Shown one piece after another: positions 10,829 to 21,794 of a DNA stretch of 64,000 nt (its first letter is position 1; each line of letters begins with the position of its first letter). This DNA is from Artemisia argyi. Taxonomy: Eukaryota > Streptophyta > Magnoliopsida > Asterales > Asteraceae. Made by a program: the position numbers and the translations under genes. The stretch lies in contig CM060709.1 of the NCBI GenBank assembly GCA_030686995.1, positions 15,963,360-16,027,359 of the forward strand. The letters run 5' to 3'. The notes beneath the pieces were generated by a model, which saw nothing but the letters and a program-made list of their open reading frames with translations, did not search any database and was not told the origin of the DNA.

Positions 10829-12150
10829 GAGTCGTATATATGGACTGTGGTTCCGATCCTCTATTGAGATTTCAATGTTTGTCACTAGGTATCTATTATT
10901 CGAATCATAAGACCTCTTTCAAACTCATAACTTCATTGTACAAGCTATCATATTTAAACAAAGAATGACTATGATGTTCTAAATGATTCCAAATACATTA
11001 GCTTAAGACCCCAAAAAATAGTATGAGTTGTTGTATAATGTACACTCACTTGTTAAACCACAAATTGAGCTGCGAGCATTCCATTGTGTAAACACTCATT
11101 TGTTTTTGGGGATAAAGTAACAAAACCCACAAACTCTTTTCCTTCTTCAAACTTTTGTTTCAAGTGATTTAGCCTCTCATACACAATTTCATGGGTCGTC
11201 TTCTTCACTTTATCATCATCCTCGACCAAATCATCCCCTAGCTAAGTCAATCAAAACAACATATTAAAGAAAGTCTTTGTGTAACAGATTTTGAGTTTAG
11301 CCAATATGGTCATATGAAACGTGACATACATGGTCATATGAAAGACGTTTTAGAACACGTAAATGACAAAGTAGGTTGTTTATTTGTTCATATGAAATGC
11401 ATAAACTACTAAAATATATAGTGAATAAAATGAATAAGTAGAACATTAAAATTGAGACTAAAAAATAAATTACAAACAAAAATTAGAAGGCTTAAGTCAT
11501 TTCCGGAAAAAAAACAAATTATCACGTCCGTGCTAAAGGAATTTACTAGGAAATCATTTTAAACGGAAGTAGATAATTTGTTCACTTTAATGCCTCCACA
11601 ATCTTATTTATATAGTGATGTATAGTTTGTTCATCAATCCAGGACAAAGTCACAAAACCAAAACTCTTTTCTTTCCTCAAACTCTCCACCTCCACACCCT
11701 CACCTGCATACACACAAACACTCTACTCCATTCCTAGCTGTCAGTTTCCGGCAACATCCCCCCCAAACACCATCGGTATGCTAACAGATTCTTTTGAAAA
11801 CTTTAACAGATGCAACCATAATTCATGGCATACCTGGTTATATGAAGAACAAACCAAAGATTCTAGTAAGAGGGTGAAAACAACTCATATTGATTATTTA
11901 GCGTAAAATTTTTAAACATACATTTTACTAAATATGCAAAATGAGTGTAAGGAAATGCACTGCCACAATACTCTTTAGAGTGCCTAAATCAAACCTAACA
12001 CCCCTTTCAAACGCATATCTTCGTACTAAATGTTTAGGTCTATAGGTCTATATACAAGTTATCACATTCAAACAATGTTATTAGCTTCGTTAGAGTTATG
12101 GTGCAACATATTCTCAGTGATCGGTTAAGCAACTATTTGGTGGGTGATGT
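10829..12150 (+). repeat. LRR-derived repeat units (two or three, decayed)
   Basis: Blocks shared with other units: gagtcgtatatatgga (10829), the gataaagtaacaaaac leader (11113), the ttttagaacacgtaaatgac block (11348), a TATA/USE segment (11607-11645), and the ggttatatgaagaac tail (11835). The right end near 12100-12150 matches sequence at 53665-53730 (ttagagttatggtgcaaca). No gene survives. Confidence 0.5.
11607..11645 (-). promoter_or_regulatory. TATA box with USE damaged by a 4-base deletion
   Basis: On the - strand TATATAAA (11607-11614) is preceded by the usual 24-bp spacer, but the USE-like box has lost its CACA core and reads GTCCTGG (11639-11645). A T8 run lies 70-80 nt beyond the predicted start (11508-11515). 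Confidence 0.3.
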
Positions 12151-12255
12151 AAGAGGAGTTTCTTTGATGGATGTACGTAGACAAGAGCTCTTTTGGCCAT
12201 TACTGCATGTTGGAAGTTTGGTGACAAACACGGATGCCTCATCCTCCTTTGCACT
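12151..12255 (-). pseudogene. Kinesin-10A-like pseudogene, 3' fragment (duplicate, part 1)
   Basis: Matches the segment at 13655-13715 of the longer pseudogene copy (gatggatgtacgtag, then gatgcctcatcctcctttgc). It continues on the far side of an inserted LTR-type element with cttgttgggtcc. This is a second, shorter copy of the 3' portion of the gene. No intact frame remains. Confidence 0.6.
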
Positions 12256-12403
12256 GTTAGACGATTAGTCTTAGGTTGTGTTTAGGCCCATTATGTATTT
12301 GGCCCATTGTATCTTATATATACCGAACTTATGTATCAATCTCATGAATTCAATACAGTCGATTATCATAAACTAATAATAATGACAACACAGAAAGAAA
12401 ATG

Positions 12404-12436
<33 letters not shown>

Positions 12437-12675
12437 AAAAAAGTAGCAGCAATGTTTAGGGTGATAAGGGTTTTTTGATTTGATGGGGTGGCATAGGGGA
12501 GGCGGCTCAACTTAGCCACCTAGGTCTAAGGATCGCTCCGATACCATGTTGAATAATGTAAACCCTTGTGTATTATGCTTTATTCATCAACTATTTATAA
12601 TGTAAATGACCTAAACATTAATGAACCCTAAGCCCACAAACCAGGCTAGCTTGGGCTTATTAATATATCCTCTAA
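12256..12675. mobile_element. Short LTR-type insertion with dissimilar opposed ends
   Basis: The insert begins TGTTAGA and ends TCTAATA and is flanked by the 5-bp duplication TGCAC. The second pseudogene copy (13700-13725) lacks it. On the - strand TGGTATCGGAGCG (about 12534-12546) is an initiator-Met primer binding site next to an LTR-like segment ending ATTCAACA (about 12547-12675). The left segment (12256-12390) looks like an LTR start in the opposite orientation (TGTTAGACG, TATATATA). The two segments do not look alike. An A-rich tract lies at 12405-12433. Confidence 0.55.
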
Positions 12676-13175
12676 TATGCACTTGTTGGGTCCTACCTCC
12701 ATACATAATTTCAAGCTTATCTTCGGCAGTTGGCTTCACTTGTCTTTCACCACGTTGGTTGGATACCTAAATGCCTAGATGAGGTTGTATCCTGGCTCAT
12801 ATACACAATCAGTGTCATCAGAGGCTGCCAGTACTCATATTCGTCACTCTTTAAATTTTCCTCATATTCCTCATTCCTTCAATTTTCCTAAATGGATGCC
12901 TTGGTATAACTTGTATGTTGCTGAAACTATTATCAGTTTTATGTTTACAACCCACATCCAAATCCATGGATCCTCATCAGCATATATATCCATCAGCGTC
13001 TTAGCCAAACTACTTACCTTCCATCTATGGAATGAGTCAATTAAGACTCAATTTCCTCCAAACGACGCCTTAGCATTTCAACTTCCTCCTGCTGTTCGAA
13101 TATCTTCTCTTCCATTTTCTGACATTCTTCTATATTTTTCTCCAATTCCGTCTTCAACATATTTGTAAGCTTATA
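12676..13175 (-). pseudogene. Kinesin-10A-like pseudogene, 3' fragment (duplicate, part 2)
   Basis: Colinear with 14020-14720 of the main pseudogene (cttcggcagttggcttcac, cctaaatgcctagatgagg, tccaaatccatgga, cttcctcctgctgttcgaa) but with many substitutions and small deletions. It represents the coiled-coil and C-terminal coding part on the - strand. The 129-codon frame on the + strand here is antisense to it and is not a gene. Confidence 0.7.
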
Positions 13176-13250
13176 TGATTAGTAAGCTTATCAAGATTTG
13201 CAAAACTCTCCAAGAAACAAAGTTTACGAGCATATACATACTTGCAATAG

Positions 13251-13292
<42 letters not shown>

Positions 13293-13486
13293 ATATCGAT
13301 ACTAATACGCAGGTAAACTAGTACTTTCCTACAAGGCCATGTGGGAGACCAAAAGTCCAAAAGCTAATTAATGTTAAACAATTTGTTGCAACATATGTGT
13401 AGAATTTATCTAACTACGATACACATACTAGCTAGAAAGCGTTCACACACATAAAAAGTTTAATTAAACTAGACAATTTGCACACA
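13176..13486. other. Spacer with poly(A) tract
   Basis: Contains about 40 consecutive A at 13250-13289; otherwise unremarkable AT-rich sequence between the two pseudogene copies. Confidence 0.7.
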
Positions 13487-15302
13487 TTAAGAAATGTGGC
13501 GATGCATGACAGAATCAGTAGATATAGCCGGAAGCATGTTTTCCATTGTAGAGAATGGGAAAATGTTTTCTAGTGAAGCAAACGGAAGCTTGTTCTCCAG
13601 TGAAGTAAGCGGGAGCTTGCTTTCTAGTGGAATATGACTGGAATTTAGTTTCGATGATGGACGTACGTAGAGAATTGAAGCAAGGTGATGCCTCATCCTC
13701 CTTTGCCGCACCTGTTGGGTCCTGCATCCATACATAATACCAATAAAACTTAATAAAAACACTGATAAAAAAGAAAGTAAACACTATATATTGAAAAGTG
13801 TTTAAAAAACATACCCCTCAAAGTGCAAGAAAGGTAAAAGCATGATTGTCGACAGCAGCAAGATAGATTTCAATGAGCTTCCTCAAGTCAGCAACGTTTG
13901 AACCTTTTAAAAGCCTCACACTTGACTACCACTTCCATCACATCACTCTTCTTGTCGTTTGAACAGTTACTACTAAAAGTGGTGCTGCAATCTTCCTTAA
14001 AATCACACACAACTTGCCTCAGGTTATCTTCGGCAGTTGGCTTCACTTGTCTTTCACCACGTACTACCAGTCATGTTCTTGTTGGTTGTAGGTAATGGTG
14101 CAGTCGTGCGATGAGAAATCTCTCTGTAGTTTCCACATAGAGTAAATATGTTTTCGATACGTAAATGCCTAGACGAGGACACGAGGTTGTATTCTGGCCC
14201 ATATACACACTCGGTGTCATCAGAGGCTTTTGCTGCTGCTAAAGAATCAATATCAATGTTGAAAGCAGAAGTTGGATTCTCGACTGAATAATACAGTCTT
14301 TTCCTCAATAACTTCTTTCTGCACTTCATCCTCCTCATAGACCATGGTAAAAATGGTTTAGTTGTTAAACTTAATTGGGACATAAGCATCCCCCTCATTT
14401 CCTCATTCCTTAAATTTTCCATGAAAGGATACCCCAATATAGCTTGTATACTGCTGGAACTATTATCCGTTTTATGTTTACCACCCATGTCCAAATCCAT
14501 GGATTTTTCAGCTTCTTAGCGAAACTAGTTCCTTCCAGAAATGATGTTACATTTATATTTCTTTTTCATTTTCCTTTCCGTCTCTAGAACGAGTCAATTC
14601 AGACTCAATTTCATCCCAACGACGCCTAAGCATTTCAACTTCCTCCTGCTGTTCGAAAATCTTCTCTTCCATTTTCTGACGTTCTTCTATATTTTTCTTC
14701 GATTCTGTCTTCAACATATTTGTTCGCTCATTGACTTTCATGTTAATCTCCTCCAACTCTTCTTCTCTTCCGCTTCTTTTTACAAAAGTTGTTTGTGAGC
14801 TTCATTATCTTCTCCTTCTCTCTCTCTCTCTTATTATCTTCGTAGCTGCAATCTTTGATCCCAAAAACACATCTGATGAAGACGATTCACCTGCCTTTAT
14901 TGGTGTATGAGGTCCATGCACAATGCATTTGGCTTTCACACCATACTCCAATGTTGATATTGTCTTAGCTTGCGCATTTCCTTGGGAAGTTGGGATCTGG
15001 GCTCGCATACAAAATCATAAGAATCTTTGAATTGTCATCTTCAAATGAATCTTGTTCTCAACATATTGACATATAAAGAACTTAGCCACACCAAATCTAT
15101 CACAATAGGATGTTAACATTTAACATCGAGAGATGAAAGTATCTGCAACATGCCTTTCATAATATGTAGAAATTATAAGGAAACTTACATGCATTTTAGC
15201 TTGAAATCCAGTTTGACCAGCTTGTTCTATATTTTCAGACCCAACCATGTCGACAAGCATTAGGCGTCAACCCATTGTTAGAACATCAAGAATAATCTGC
15301 AC
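13487..15302 (-). pseudogene. Kinesin-10A (PAKRP2-like) pseudogene, main copy
   Basis: Plant kinesin-10A motors act on phragmoplast microtubules. On the - strand, 15190-15302 encodes IILDVLTMG, a stop, then RLMLVDMVGSENIEQAGQTG, the kinesin switch II region, ending at a GTAAG donor. An exon at about 14820-15003 gives TISTLEYGVKAKCIVHGPHT and SSDVFLGSKIAA. Coiled coil follows at 14553-14756 (KVNERTNMLK, EEVEMLRRRWDEIESE), then 14054-14500 with MDLDMGG and SSRHLRIENIFTLCGN, all in the order seen in kinesin-10A. About 50 motor residues between the first two exons, and the P-loop part, are missing; stops and frame changes occur. Four 30-bp imperfect repeats (SLENKLPF-type) lie at 13540-13640. It is a clear pseudogene. 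Confidence 0.85.
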
Positions 15303-15338
15303 CAATTTGTTACAAATTATATTTAAATTTTGCCACAG
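15303..15338 (-). other. Intron remnant and LINE target
   Basis: On the - strand a T-rich stretch ends in GTGCAG just before the switch II exon, a plausible 3' splice site. The LINE tail abuts this intron. Confidence 0.4.
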
Positions 15339-16489
15339 TTTTTTTGGGTAAAGGGTTTTACCTTAGTAAAAGTGTATTAATAATCAATGAAGTTCAGGCA
15401 ATATGATAAAACACCATATTAACTATAACAAATAACGCACCCTTTGTGCTTCAAACCACTACACATAAGATTGACATGCCAATCTCATGAAAACAAAAGA
15501 GCCTAGCTGAAATAAAAAATAGACTAAAAGCACACAACTAGGCTATAATATAAACATTACGTTGAGTGATCCATGATTAAAAATGAGGGAAGTTTCCATC
15601 TTGCAAGAACCCGTTCTACATTCGGCGTCCTCTTGAAATGAAATGTTAGCAACTTAAGCCGAACGGTAGAGATAATAAAATCAACAACTTGATCAATAGT
15701 TCTCTTCTTATTTTTAAACAACCTTGAGTTCCTCTCTTGCCAAATCACATAAGATGATGCAGCAAATACAAGCTTAGAAATAATGCTATGGGTTGATCGA
15801 GACTTTCCATAGGAGAGAAGCCAAGCCGTAATATTGTCCAAAGATGGAGTATTAGAGGACATACCCGACTGTAAACACGCACGAGACCACACTTGCGAGG
15901 AGAAGGCGCATTCAAAAAACAAGTGATTGTGTGAGTCCGGAACAGTCTCACAAAGAGCACATCAAAACAGGCTTAAGTCGACCGAAAGACCGACATCCCA
16001 TTGTCTCAATAGATCTTGGGTCTTCAGATTTCTATGTAACACGAGCCAAACATGAAAAGCGTGACGAGGGATACAATGTGGAAACCACACCAGACTCGAC
16101 CACACAATGCTATCACCACGAGGACGAATGTCCTCCCAAGCACTACCAACCGAAAACCTGTTATCAATCCCCACCCTATTCTTCCAAACTAGAGTATCCC
16201 TTTGATTCAAATACAAAACAGGAATAGTAATAAGAGATAAAGAGGGGTACTTAACTAGCCATTCGTTTGGCCATCGCCATGCATCCCCATCAATTATTTC
16301 GGACAGCTTAGTATGTAAATTAAAACGAGCCCTATGGATGTCTCTAACCGTAACAGTATCAATCAATGGGCTGCTATTACACCAGTTATCAAACCAAGGC
16401 GAAATACTAGAACCATCACCAACTTTGTACCAAATGAATTTTCTGATAATGGTTCGAACTTGAAGGATTTTACGCCAACTTTGTACCAA
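15339..16489 (-). pseudogene. 5'-truncated LINE, ORF2 C-terminus
   Basis: The - strand frame runs from about 16489 to 15557 with one in-frame TGA at 15973-15975, where the sister LINE has tryptophan. It shows the ORF2 tail: WFDNWCNSSPL, FNLHTKLSEI, WFPHCIPRHAFHVWLVLHRN, LKTQDLLRQWDVGLSVDLSL, then the zinc segment CALCETVPDSHNHLFFEC, and IWQERNSRLFKNKKRT. The 3' end carries only 7 A (15339-15345). It is homologous to the 4.1-5.1 kb copy and sits in an intron of the kinesin pseudogene in the same orientation. Confidence 0.85.
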
Positions 16490-16497
16490 ATGAATTT
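16419..16497. repeat. 23-bp direct repeat at the LINE 5' end
   Basis: An identical 23-bp word beginning ccaactttgtaccaaatg occurs at 16419-16441 and 16475-16497, 56 bp apart, in different reading frames. It spans the LINE 5' junction and may mark a template jump during integration. Confidence 0.75.
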
Positions 16498-17060
16498 CCT
16501 TTGAACCATCCTATCAGATTGAGTGGAATCACCTGGTAACAATTTTTGGTAACTTATAAGATGTATGAATATAAAGAGTTTGAAACCACATTAACAAAAC
16601 CCTTAATTGTATAATTCATAAAAAAAAATAAAAAAATAAAAAAAAAATAAAAAAAGCGTGATAAACATACCTTGTTCAATCACAGTTACAAATGCGTCAG
16701 CCATTACTACTTTCAAGATGATAGTATGTGTGATTAGTAGACCAAGATGACCTGTGAAATATATAGGGAGGATAGGCGGGAAAGAGGGGAAGAGGGGAAG
16801 CGGGAAGAGTGGTAGCGAGGAAGCCGGATGACTTCATCAAATAACAACTAGAACAACTACAATGGTGGGATATGGAGAAAGGGTCAACACAACTGATATC
16901 TCAAGCACACAGCTAATATCTCAAACGCATATGTTTTTCAAGGGATAAATCAAGAATGCAAGATTACCAAGTAACCCTTTTGTATTTAATTAATTATTTT
17001 AACTAAAAAAATTAAATATCCACTTGGCACAATTTTATTGGCTGCCTATATATATATATA
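16498..17060. other. Spacer with possible small exon
   Basis: On the - strand 16704-16671 reads MADAFVTVIEQ and ends at a GGTATG splice donor, so it could be an upstream exon of the kinesin pseudogene, though I do not recognise the peptide. A-rich repeats lie at 16621-16655. Purine-rich gaggggaag repeats lie at about 16774-16810. Nothing else is supported. Confidence 0.35.
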
Positions 17061-17934
17061 TAGGCAAAGGATCACGTGCGGATGGTTCTTTTTAGTGCGG
17101 ATGTGCGGATGGATCTGGACCGCCCATTCCAGAATCTGATCTCCCATTCCAGAATCTGATCTTTACTTTTTGTAAAAAAATCAAGATCTGACGCTAATAT
17201 CACGGTACCAATTGATCATGAAAACGATTTTTTTGATTTTTTTTTCTTCTCAGCGAGCGTTACTCTAGTTGTGTTCTTTTATGTTTTTATTTTTTCAGAT
17301 TTTTCTGAGCACTTTTTTCTTTTTTGATTATGAGTGCTAATGTGATATCAACGATATTATGAGTGGTATCGTGATATTAAGCTTTTTTACATGTAAAAAT
17401 GAACCGTGATATTACGATATTAAGAAAAAGTTAAAGTGATATTAAAAAAAATTAACTTTGATATTAAGAAAGCATGATAGTTACGGCGATATTAACAATT
17501 TTTATTAAGAAAAAGTTTTTACGATATTAAAAAAGTTATTGTGATATTAAATTTTTTATTAAAAAAAAAAAGTTTTCAGAATCTGATTTTGACTTTTTTA
17601 CAAAAGTCAAGATCGTCAAGATCAGATCTTGACTTTTGTAAAAAAAGTCAAAATCAGATTCTGATATCACAATACCTTTAACGATGAAAACGATTTTTTT
17701 TTGAAATTTTTTTTAGCGATTCTTAATTATTTGTTGTCCTCTTTATTTTTTTAATTTTTTCAGATTTTTTTTGAATTTTTTTCAGAAAAAAAGTTAATAC
17801 GATAGTAACGATCTTAAAAAAAGACGGGATATTTACGATAATGTCACTCCGCTTTTTTCAGATGGTTGACTAGATGGAGGGCTGAGATTCGTCTGTACAT
17901 CCGCACTAAAATCCAAAAATGTACCGGATCCCTT

Positions 17935-17939
<5 letters not shown>
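17061..17939. mobile_element. TIR element in a TA microsatellite, about 880 bp
   Basis: The left end TAGGCAAAGGATC and the right end (complement TAGGGAAGGGATC) form an inverted repeat of about 65 bp that includes TTTAGTGCGGATGT in both arms. Inner palindromic segments with cagaatctga and gacttt..gtaaaa lie at 17145-17185 and 17575-17670. Both sides are TA repeats, consistent with a TA-targeting element (Stowaway/mariner-like), but the target duplication cannot be separated from the microsatellite. Confidence 0.6.
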
Positions 17940-17996
<57 letters not shown>

Positions 17997-18004
17997 ATAT
18001 ATAT
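17940..18004. repeat. (TA)n microsatellite
   Basis: A long alternating AT run with two ATGT interruptions. It gives a spurious tyrosine/isoleucine frame on the - strand. Confidence 0.97.
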
Positions 18005-19080
18005 GAAATATGATATAAATATATAAATCTATAAAAAAAATATGCCGCCTTGGTCACGCCTAAAAAAACGCTATAGCTCGTATAGCTTGAGGCTTGGCTT
18101 CGCCACCACGCCACACCTCACGCTATTTATAACCTTGGTTAAGGTGTTAAAAAAGTTGCATTGCTTGAATGCACGTATTCAAGAATTTTACTAAGGAACT
18201 TTATAAGCAAATACGTGCACGTATACAAGAAACTTAATTATAGCCTCATAATCCTATTTATATATTGCACCAAAGTTTGCATATTCATCCATGTGGGACG
18301 ATTACAAAACAAAAACTCATTCCACCTTTAAGCATTCTTCAAGCTTTTGTTTCAAAAAGAGTATGTCAATGTAACAATGTTTAACATCCATACCTTTGTA
18401 TCGCTGCATTAAATCACGTCTAGTGGTTAGTAGGTTGAATAGAGTTATTCCTATCAAGATAACAAGTAATGTGCTATACAATCTTTGTTTTTCCAATTGT
18501 GAACTATTTAATGGTCGTAAAACTAATACTATATATATTAGTAGTTATAATGTCCGTGTACGCGCAAGTTTTTTTTTTTTTAATTTTTTGAATCATATAT
18601 TTTTATTAATTAAAAAATAAATAATTTAATCTTTGTTTTGTTTGATATATAATGTTTAATTATAGTTTTTTATTATTAAAGATAAGTATTTAAAAATTTT
18701 AATCCTATTGTTAATTGTATCTTATATATATTTTTTGTATTTATCTTTTACTTGTGTTATGAACAAACATAAAATATTATCTAATAAAAAAATATTTTTT
18801 TTAAAATAAAATTATTACTAAATAAAGTATAAATCAACTTTTTGGAAATGAAAAATTTCAAATAAAAGTTTTATTTTATTATATAAAAGATGAGTTCCGG
18901 TATAAATTAGATTCTATGCATAAATAGACATTGTATACCAAAAGAGTACAGCGTTAGGCCTACTTATGACATGACCTTACACAATTAGCTTTATGCATAC
19001 AAAGAATAAGTGTAGGCTCGTTATGATATGAGTTTGGACATTACTTCGGTGTACAAAACTGAAATATAAACTACTGATAC
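18005..19080 (+). repeat. Isolated LRR-derived unit start, then AT-rich spacer
   Basis: At 18230-18360 the family's TATA/USE segment and its leader (caagcttttgtttcaaaa) recur, very similar to 46140-46265. The rest (18400-19080) is AT-rich sequence with no coding signal or element ends. Confidence 0.5.
18257..18299 (-). promoter_or_regulatory. USE-like box plus TATA box, 24 bp apart
   Basis: GTCCCACATGG on the - strand (18289-18299) is one base from the USE consensus, followed after 24 bp by TATATAAA (18257-18264). A T6 run lies about 80-90 nt beyond the predicted start (18149-18154). This is the best preserved copy. Confidence 0.48.
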
Positions 19081-19372
19081 TGATACGACCCAGTTAGGGG
19101 TTGTATCGGGATAAGACATCACTTCAAGCGGGCGCAAGCTCCTTAAGAATATTAGAGAAGAAAACCAGAGATATTTTTATTAGACAAATCATACCTTTCA
19201 TTAATGAATGATGCGGTATATAAATACCAAATAAACCCTAACTTGTATCACAAGTCGATACAAGATAAACTCACAAAATAAAAGATAATTTCCTAGTTAA
19301 TGACTCACATGACTCTTTCCTAATATGACTCGAATACGACTAAATAAAAGATAGTTATCTAAAGGCGTATCA
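19081..19372 (-). repeat. 3' LTR of the outer gypsy-type element
   Basis: 292 bp, starts tgatacgaccc and ends ggcgtatca on the + strand. The pair at 27294-27585 is about 95 percent identical by eye. Confidence 0.88.
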
Positions 19373-19422
19373 TTCCCCACTCCTTCGAAATCACCTTGTC
19401 CCAAGGTGTGGTCTTGAAAAAT

Positions 19423-20256
19423 TCACTTGATTCCGGGATCCCATATCCTAATCCTATCTTCCACTCTCGTAGTTCTCCTGCCTTCCGCTACCGCAACCAA
19501 CACCTTTTTCCTCTTCCACCTTCCACTACCTTGGACATAACACAACACCATCCTTCTGCCTTTCGCTAACCATGCCATAACACTCTCCACTCCTTCAAAA
19601 ATTACCTTGTCCTCAAGGTGATACGAAGAATATGCAGATTGAGAGTCTGTTAATTCCTCGCTTAAATCCAAATTTATTTCATCCAAACGACCATCAAATT
19701 CACCACCTCCATCCTTAAGTGTCGATATCACTCTATTCAACTCATCCTCGCCAACCTTAAGCGCTTCGCCACCACCCAAAACCTCTTCAACTCCCATATA
19801 CTTATCAACATTCAGTGACCCTTCTGTCTTAGGGGAAGCAAATTCATCCTCTAATGGTAGAATGACATCTATTTTCTTTTCAACGATATGCTCTTTCTCT
19901 TCCCTTGCAATTGTCTCAAAACGAACCTCGGTGATACGAGCTTTGAAGAAGTCTTCTCCCAAAGTTAAAGGATTGGACCTAAAAAATTCCCAAATATCTA
20001 GGTTCGCGAGGCGTGTTTCCGCTGCACGGGTCAATGAAAAAGCTTCGTCTAAAGTTTTGGGATTTGACCGTAAGAGTAAACATTGTAGATCTAGTTTATG
20101 TCCAGAGATATAAAACGATATAAGTAAAGACTCCGAGATCCCCGTTACATGATTTGCAAGTACCACAAACCCACTCTCATATTAGGCCACCGTACCCATT
20201 TGCAAGAGCTTAGAGAATGTGTATTCTATGTCCTGATCGATGCCGCCTGATGCCAT
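19423..20256 (-). pseudogene. Gag-like polyprotein remnant
   Basis: From ATG at 20256 the frame reads MASGGIDQDIEYTFSKLLQM, then an in-frame TAA, then an open frame of 247 codons. It carries VTGISESLLISFYISGHKLD and LTRAAETRLANL, which match the gypsy gag capsid pattern (ESLLISFYISGL, FSLARITEAR). Acidic linker and a basic tail (GRWKRKKVL) follow. There is no CCHC knuckle. The capsid motif ARITEVRFE is repeated, suggesting an internal duplication. The in-frame stop and missing pol make it a non-autonomous relic. Confidence 0.75.
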
Positions 20257-20294
20257 AATTAATACTAAAGCGATTAATAACTCAAAAAAAAATA

Positions 20295-20404
20295 TTTTTT
20301 TCCTGATGAATAGTACCCGCGATGAACAGTATTTTTTTGAAGAAAAATATCGACTGATGAACAGTAGTGTCTGATGAACAGTAACGATTGATGAACAATG
20401 GTGT
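20295..20404. repeat. GATGAACAGTA repeats in the element leader
   Basis: Variants of gatgaacagta occur five times here and continue beyond the nested insertion at 27158-27215, giving about eight copies in the original leader. Confidence 0.7.
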
Positions 20405-21794
20405 TGATGCGTGGGAATCGCACCTTGCTTTACCTCTCGAGGGATCTCGCGAGGCTTACAACCCCCACCAGGCAGTGTACCTGATCGTTGTAGTATAGTA
20501 TAGTGACAAGTACCAGGGGATTGATCGTTCAGCTTAGGAATAGTGTCGCTAGGATTAGAAAGCCTAATTAATAGTTCTAGAGATGAAAGATGATTCTTTT
20601 TGTATTTTTATATTTTTATAAAAGCAAGTAAATTCTCGGGTTTTGAAAGAGTGGGCGGAATTAGTTGCTATTCAACTAACCCAAAACTATTATATAACTA
20701 AATTAAACTAATGAAAATGAAATTAAACTAATATTACACTAAGGTTGTGAGCAGTATTTGGAGAAATTGTGTTTACTTAGACTTCATTACTCCCTAGATA
20801 TCTCTTACATGTCAATTACTTGTTACACTTGTATGGATGATGGATTGTATTCCTTAATACCATTCGTGGGGTGGCATACATAACTCCCCAACTCTATGAG
20901 CTCTTATCTCCTCCTACACCATGACCCAGCACAACTATAGGGATTGTAAACAGTGGCTCATGCATTAAATACAACCAATAAAGACCTAGTACGCCTCGGT
21001 TCATGTTTCTTAAGACGTTCAAGCATGTTACCATTTGGAGATCTGCCAGTTTTCTTAAGCCTAACATATAATATCATTCATCCAAAAACAAGAATAGACA
21101 AGTAATCAACACATAATCAACATCTAGGTTTCATTAGATCTAAGCAAACACAAAGTAAATCTAGCCTAGCATAGTAGAATTAAGATAAGAACAAAAGATA
21201 AACAACCAACACATAGACATATTGATTGAATTAAGAGTATACTTATCTCAATTACAATGCAAGGTCTCAAGGGTTTGGAACCCTTGAAAAACCTGTAAAA
21301 GAGGCACCAAAATCGTCTTTAGGGTTTCACCAAAACTTCTCTCTTTTAATGAAAAAAACTAGAAAACTATATATAGGAAAAACACTCTGACGGCGTCAAG
21401 AGTTAATTCTGACGCCGTCACCCCGCCGCCATATACTTCCTTAGACGCCCTAGATCCACTTGTGACGGCCTATGTGACGCCGTCACCACCTACGGTATTT
21501 TATTCTTTGCCACTTTGACGCCGTCACCAGCTACGGTATTTTATTCTCCATGTCTGACGCCGTCAAGAAGGAAGTCTTGACGCCGTCACCTTGTATCTTC
21601 AGCATGGATTTTTGGTACTTTGCCGTTTTCTTCACTTTTATGCTCCAAAAACGTCCAAAATAACTTCTTTTCCAGAATTCACTCTCCAAACACCTAAAAT
21701 CACAAAAGGAACGATTTAGGGCAATATTTGATCAAATAAAGTCGGATTCGGGCTTAAATGACCCCCTAAAAACGGATCAGTTTTCGCCTCATCA
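20405..21794 (-). repeat. 3' LTR of the nested element
   Basis: 1390 bp. A TATA box (CTATATATAG, about 21368-21377) lies downstream, in the - orientation, of the TGACGCCGTCA cluster at 21386-21590. Terminal TG/CA is present. Confidence 0.92.
21386..21592. promoter_or_regulatory. TGACGCCGTCA cluster in the LTR U3
   Basis: Six full copies and one half copy of TGACG-N-CGTCA lie within about 205 bp immediately upstream (- strand) of the TATA box. TGACG is the half site of TGA-type bZIP factors; two inverted half sites with one base between make a near palindrome. A regulatory role is inferred. Confidence 0.55.

Noticed and set aside
12779..13168. 129-codon + strand frame
   Set aside because: It is antisense to the kinesin-10A pseudogene copy.
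16671..16704. MADAFVTVIEQ as a confirmed kinesin-10A first exon
   Set aside because: It has a donor site, but I do not recognise it as kinesin sequence, so it is only listed as possible.
17833..18114. 93-codon - strand frame
   Set aside because: Runs through the TA microsatellite (YIYIYI) and an element end.
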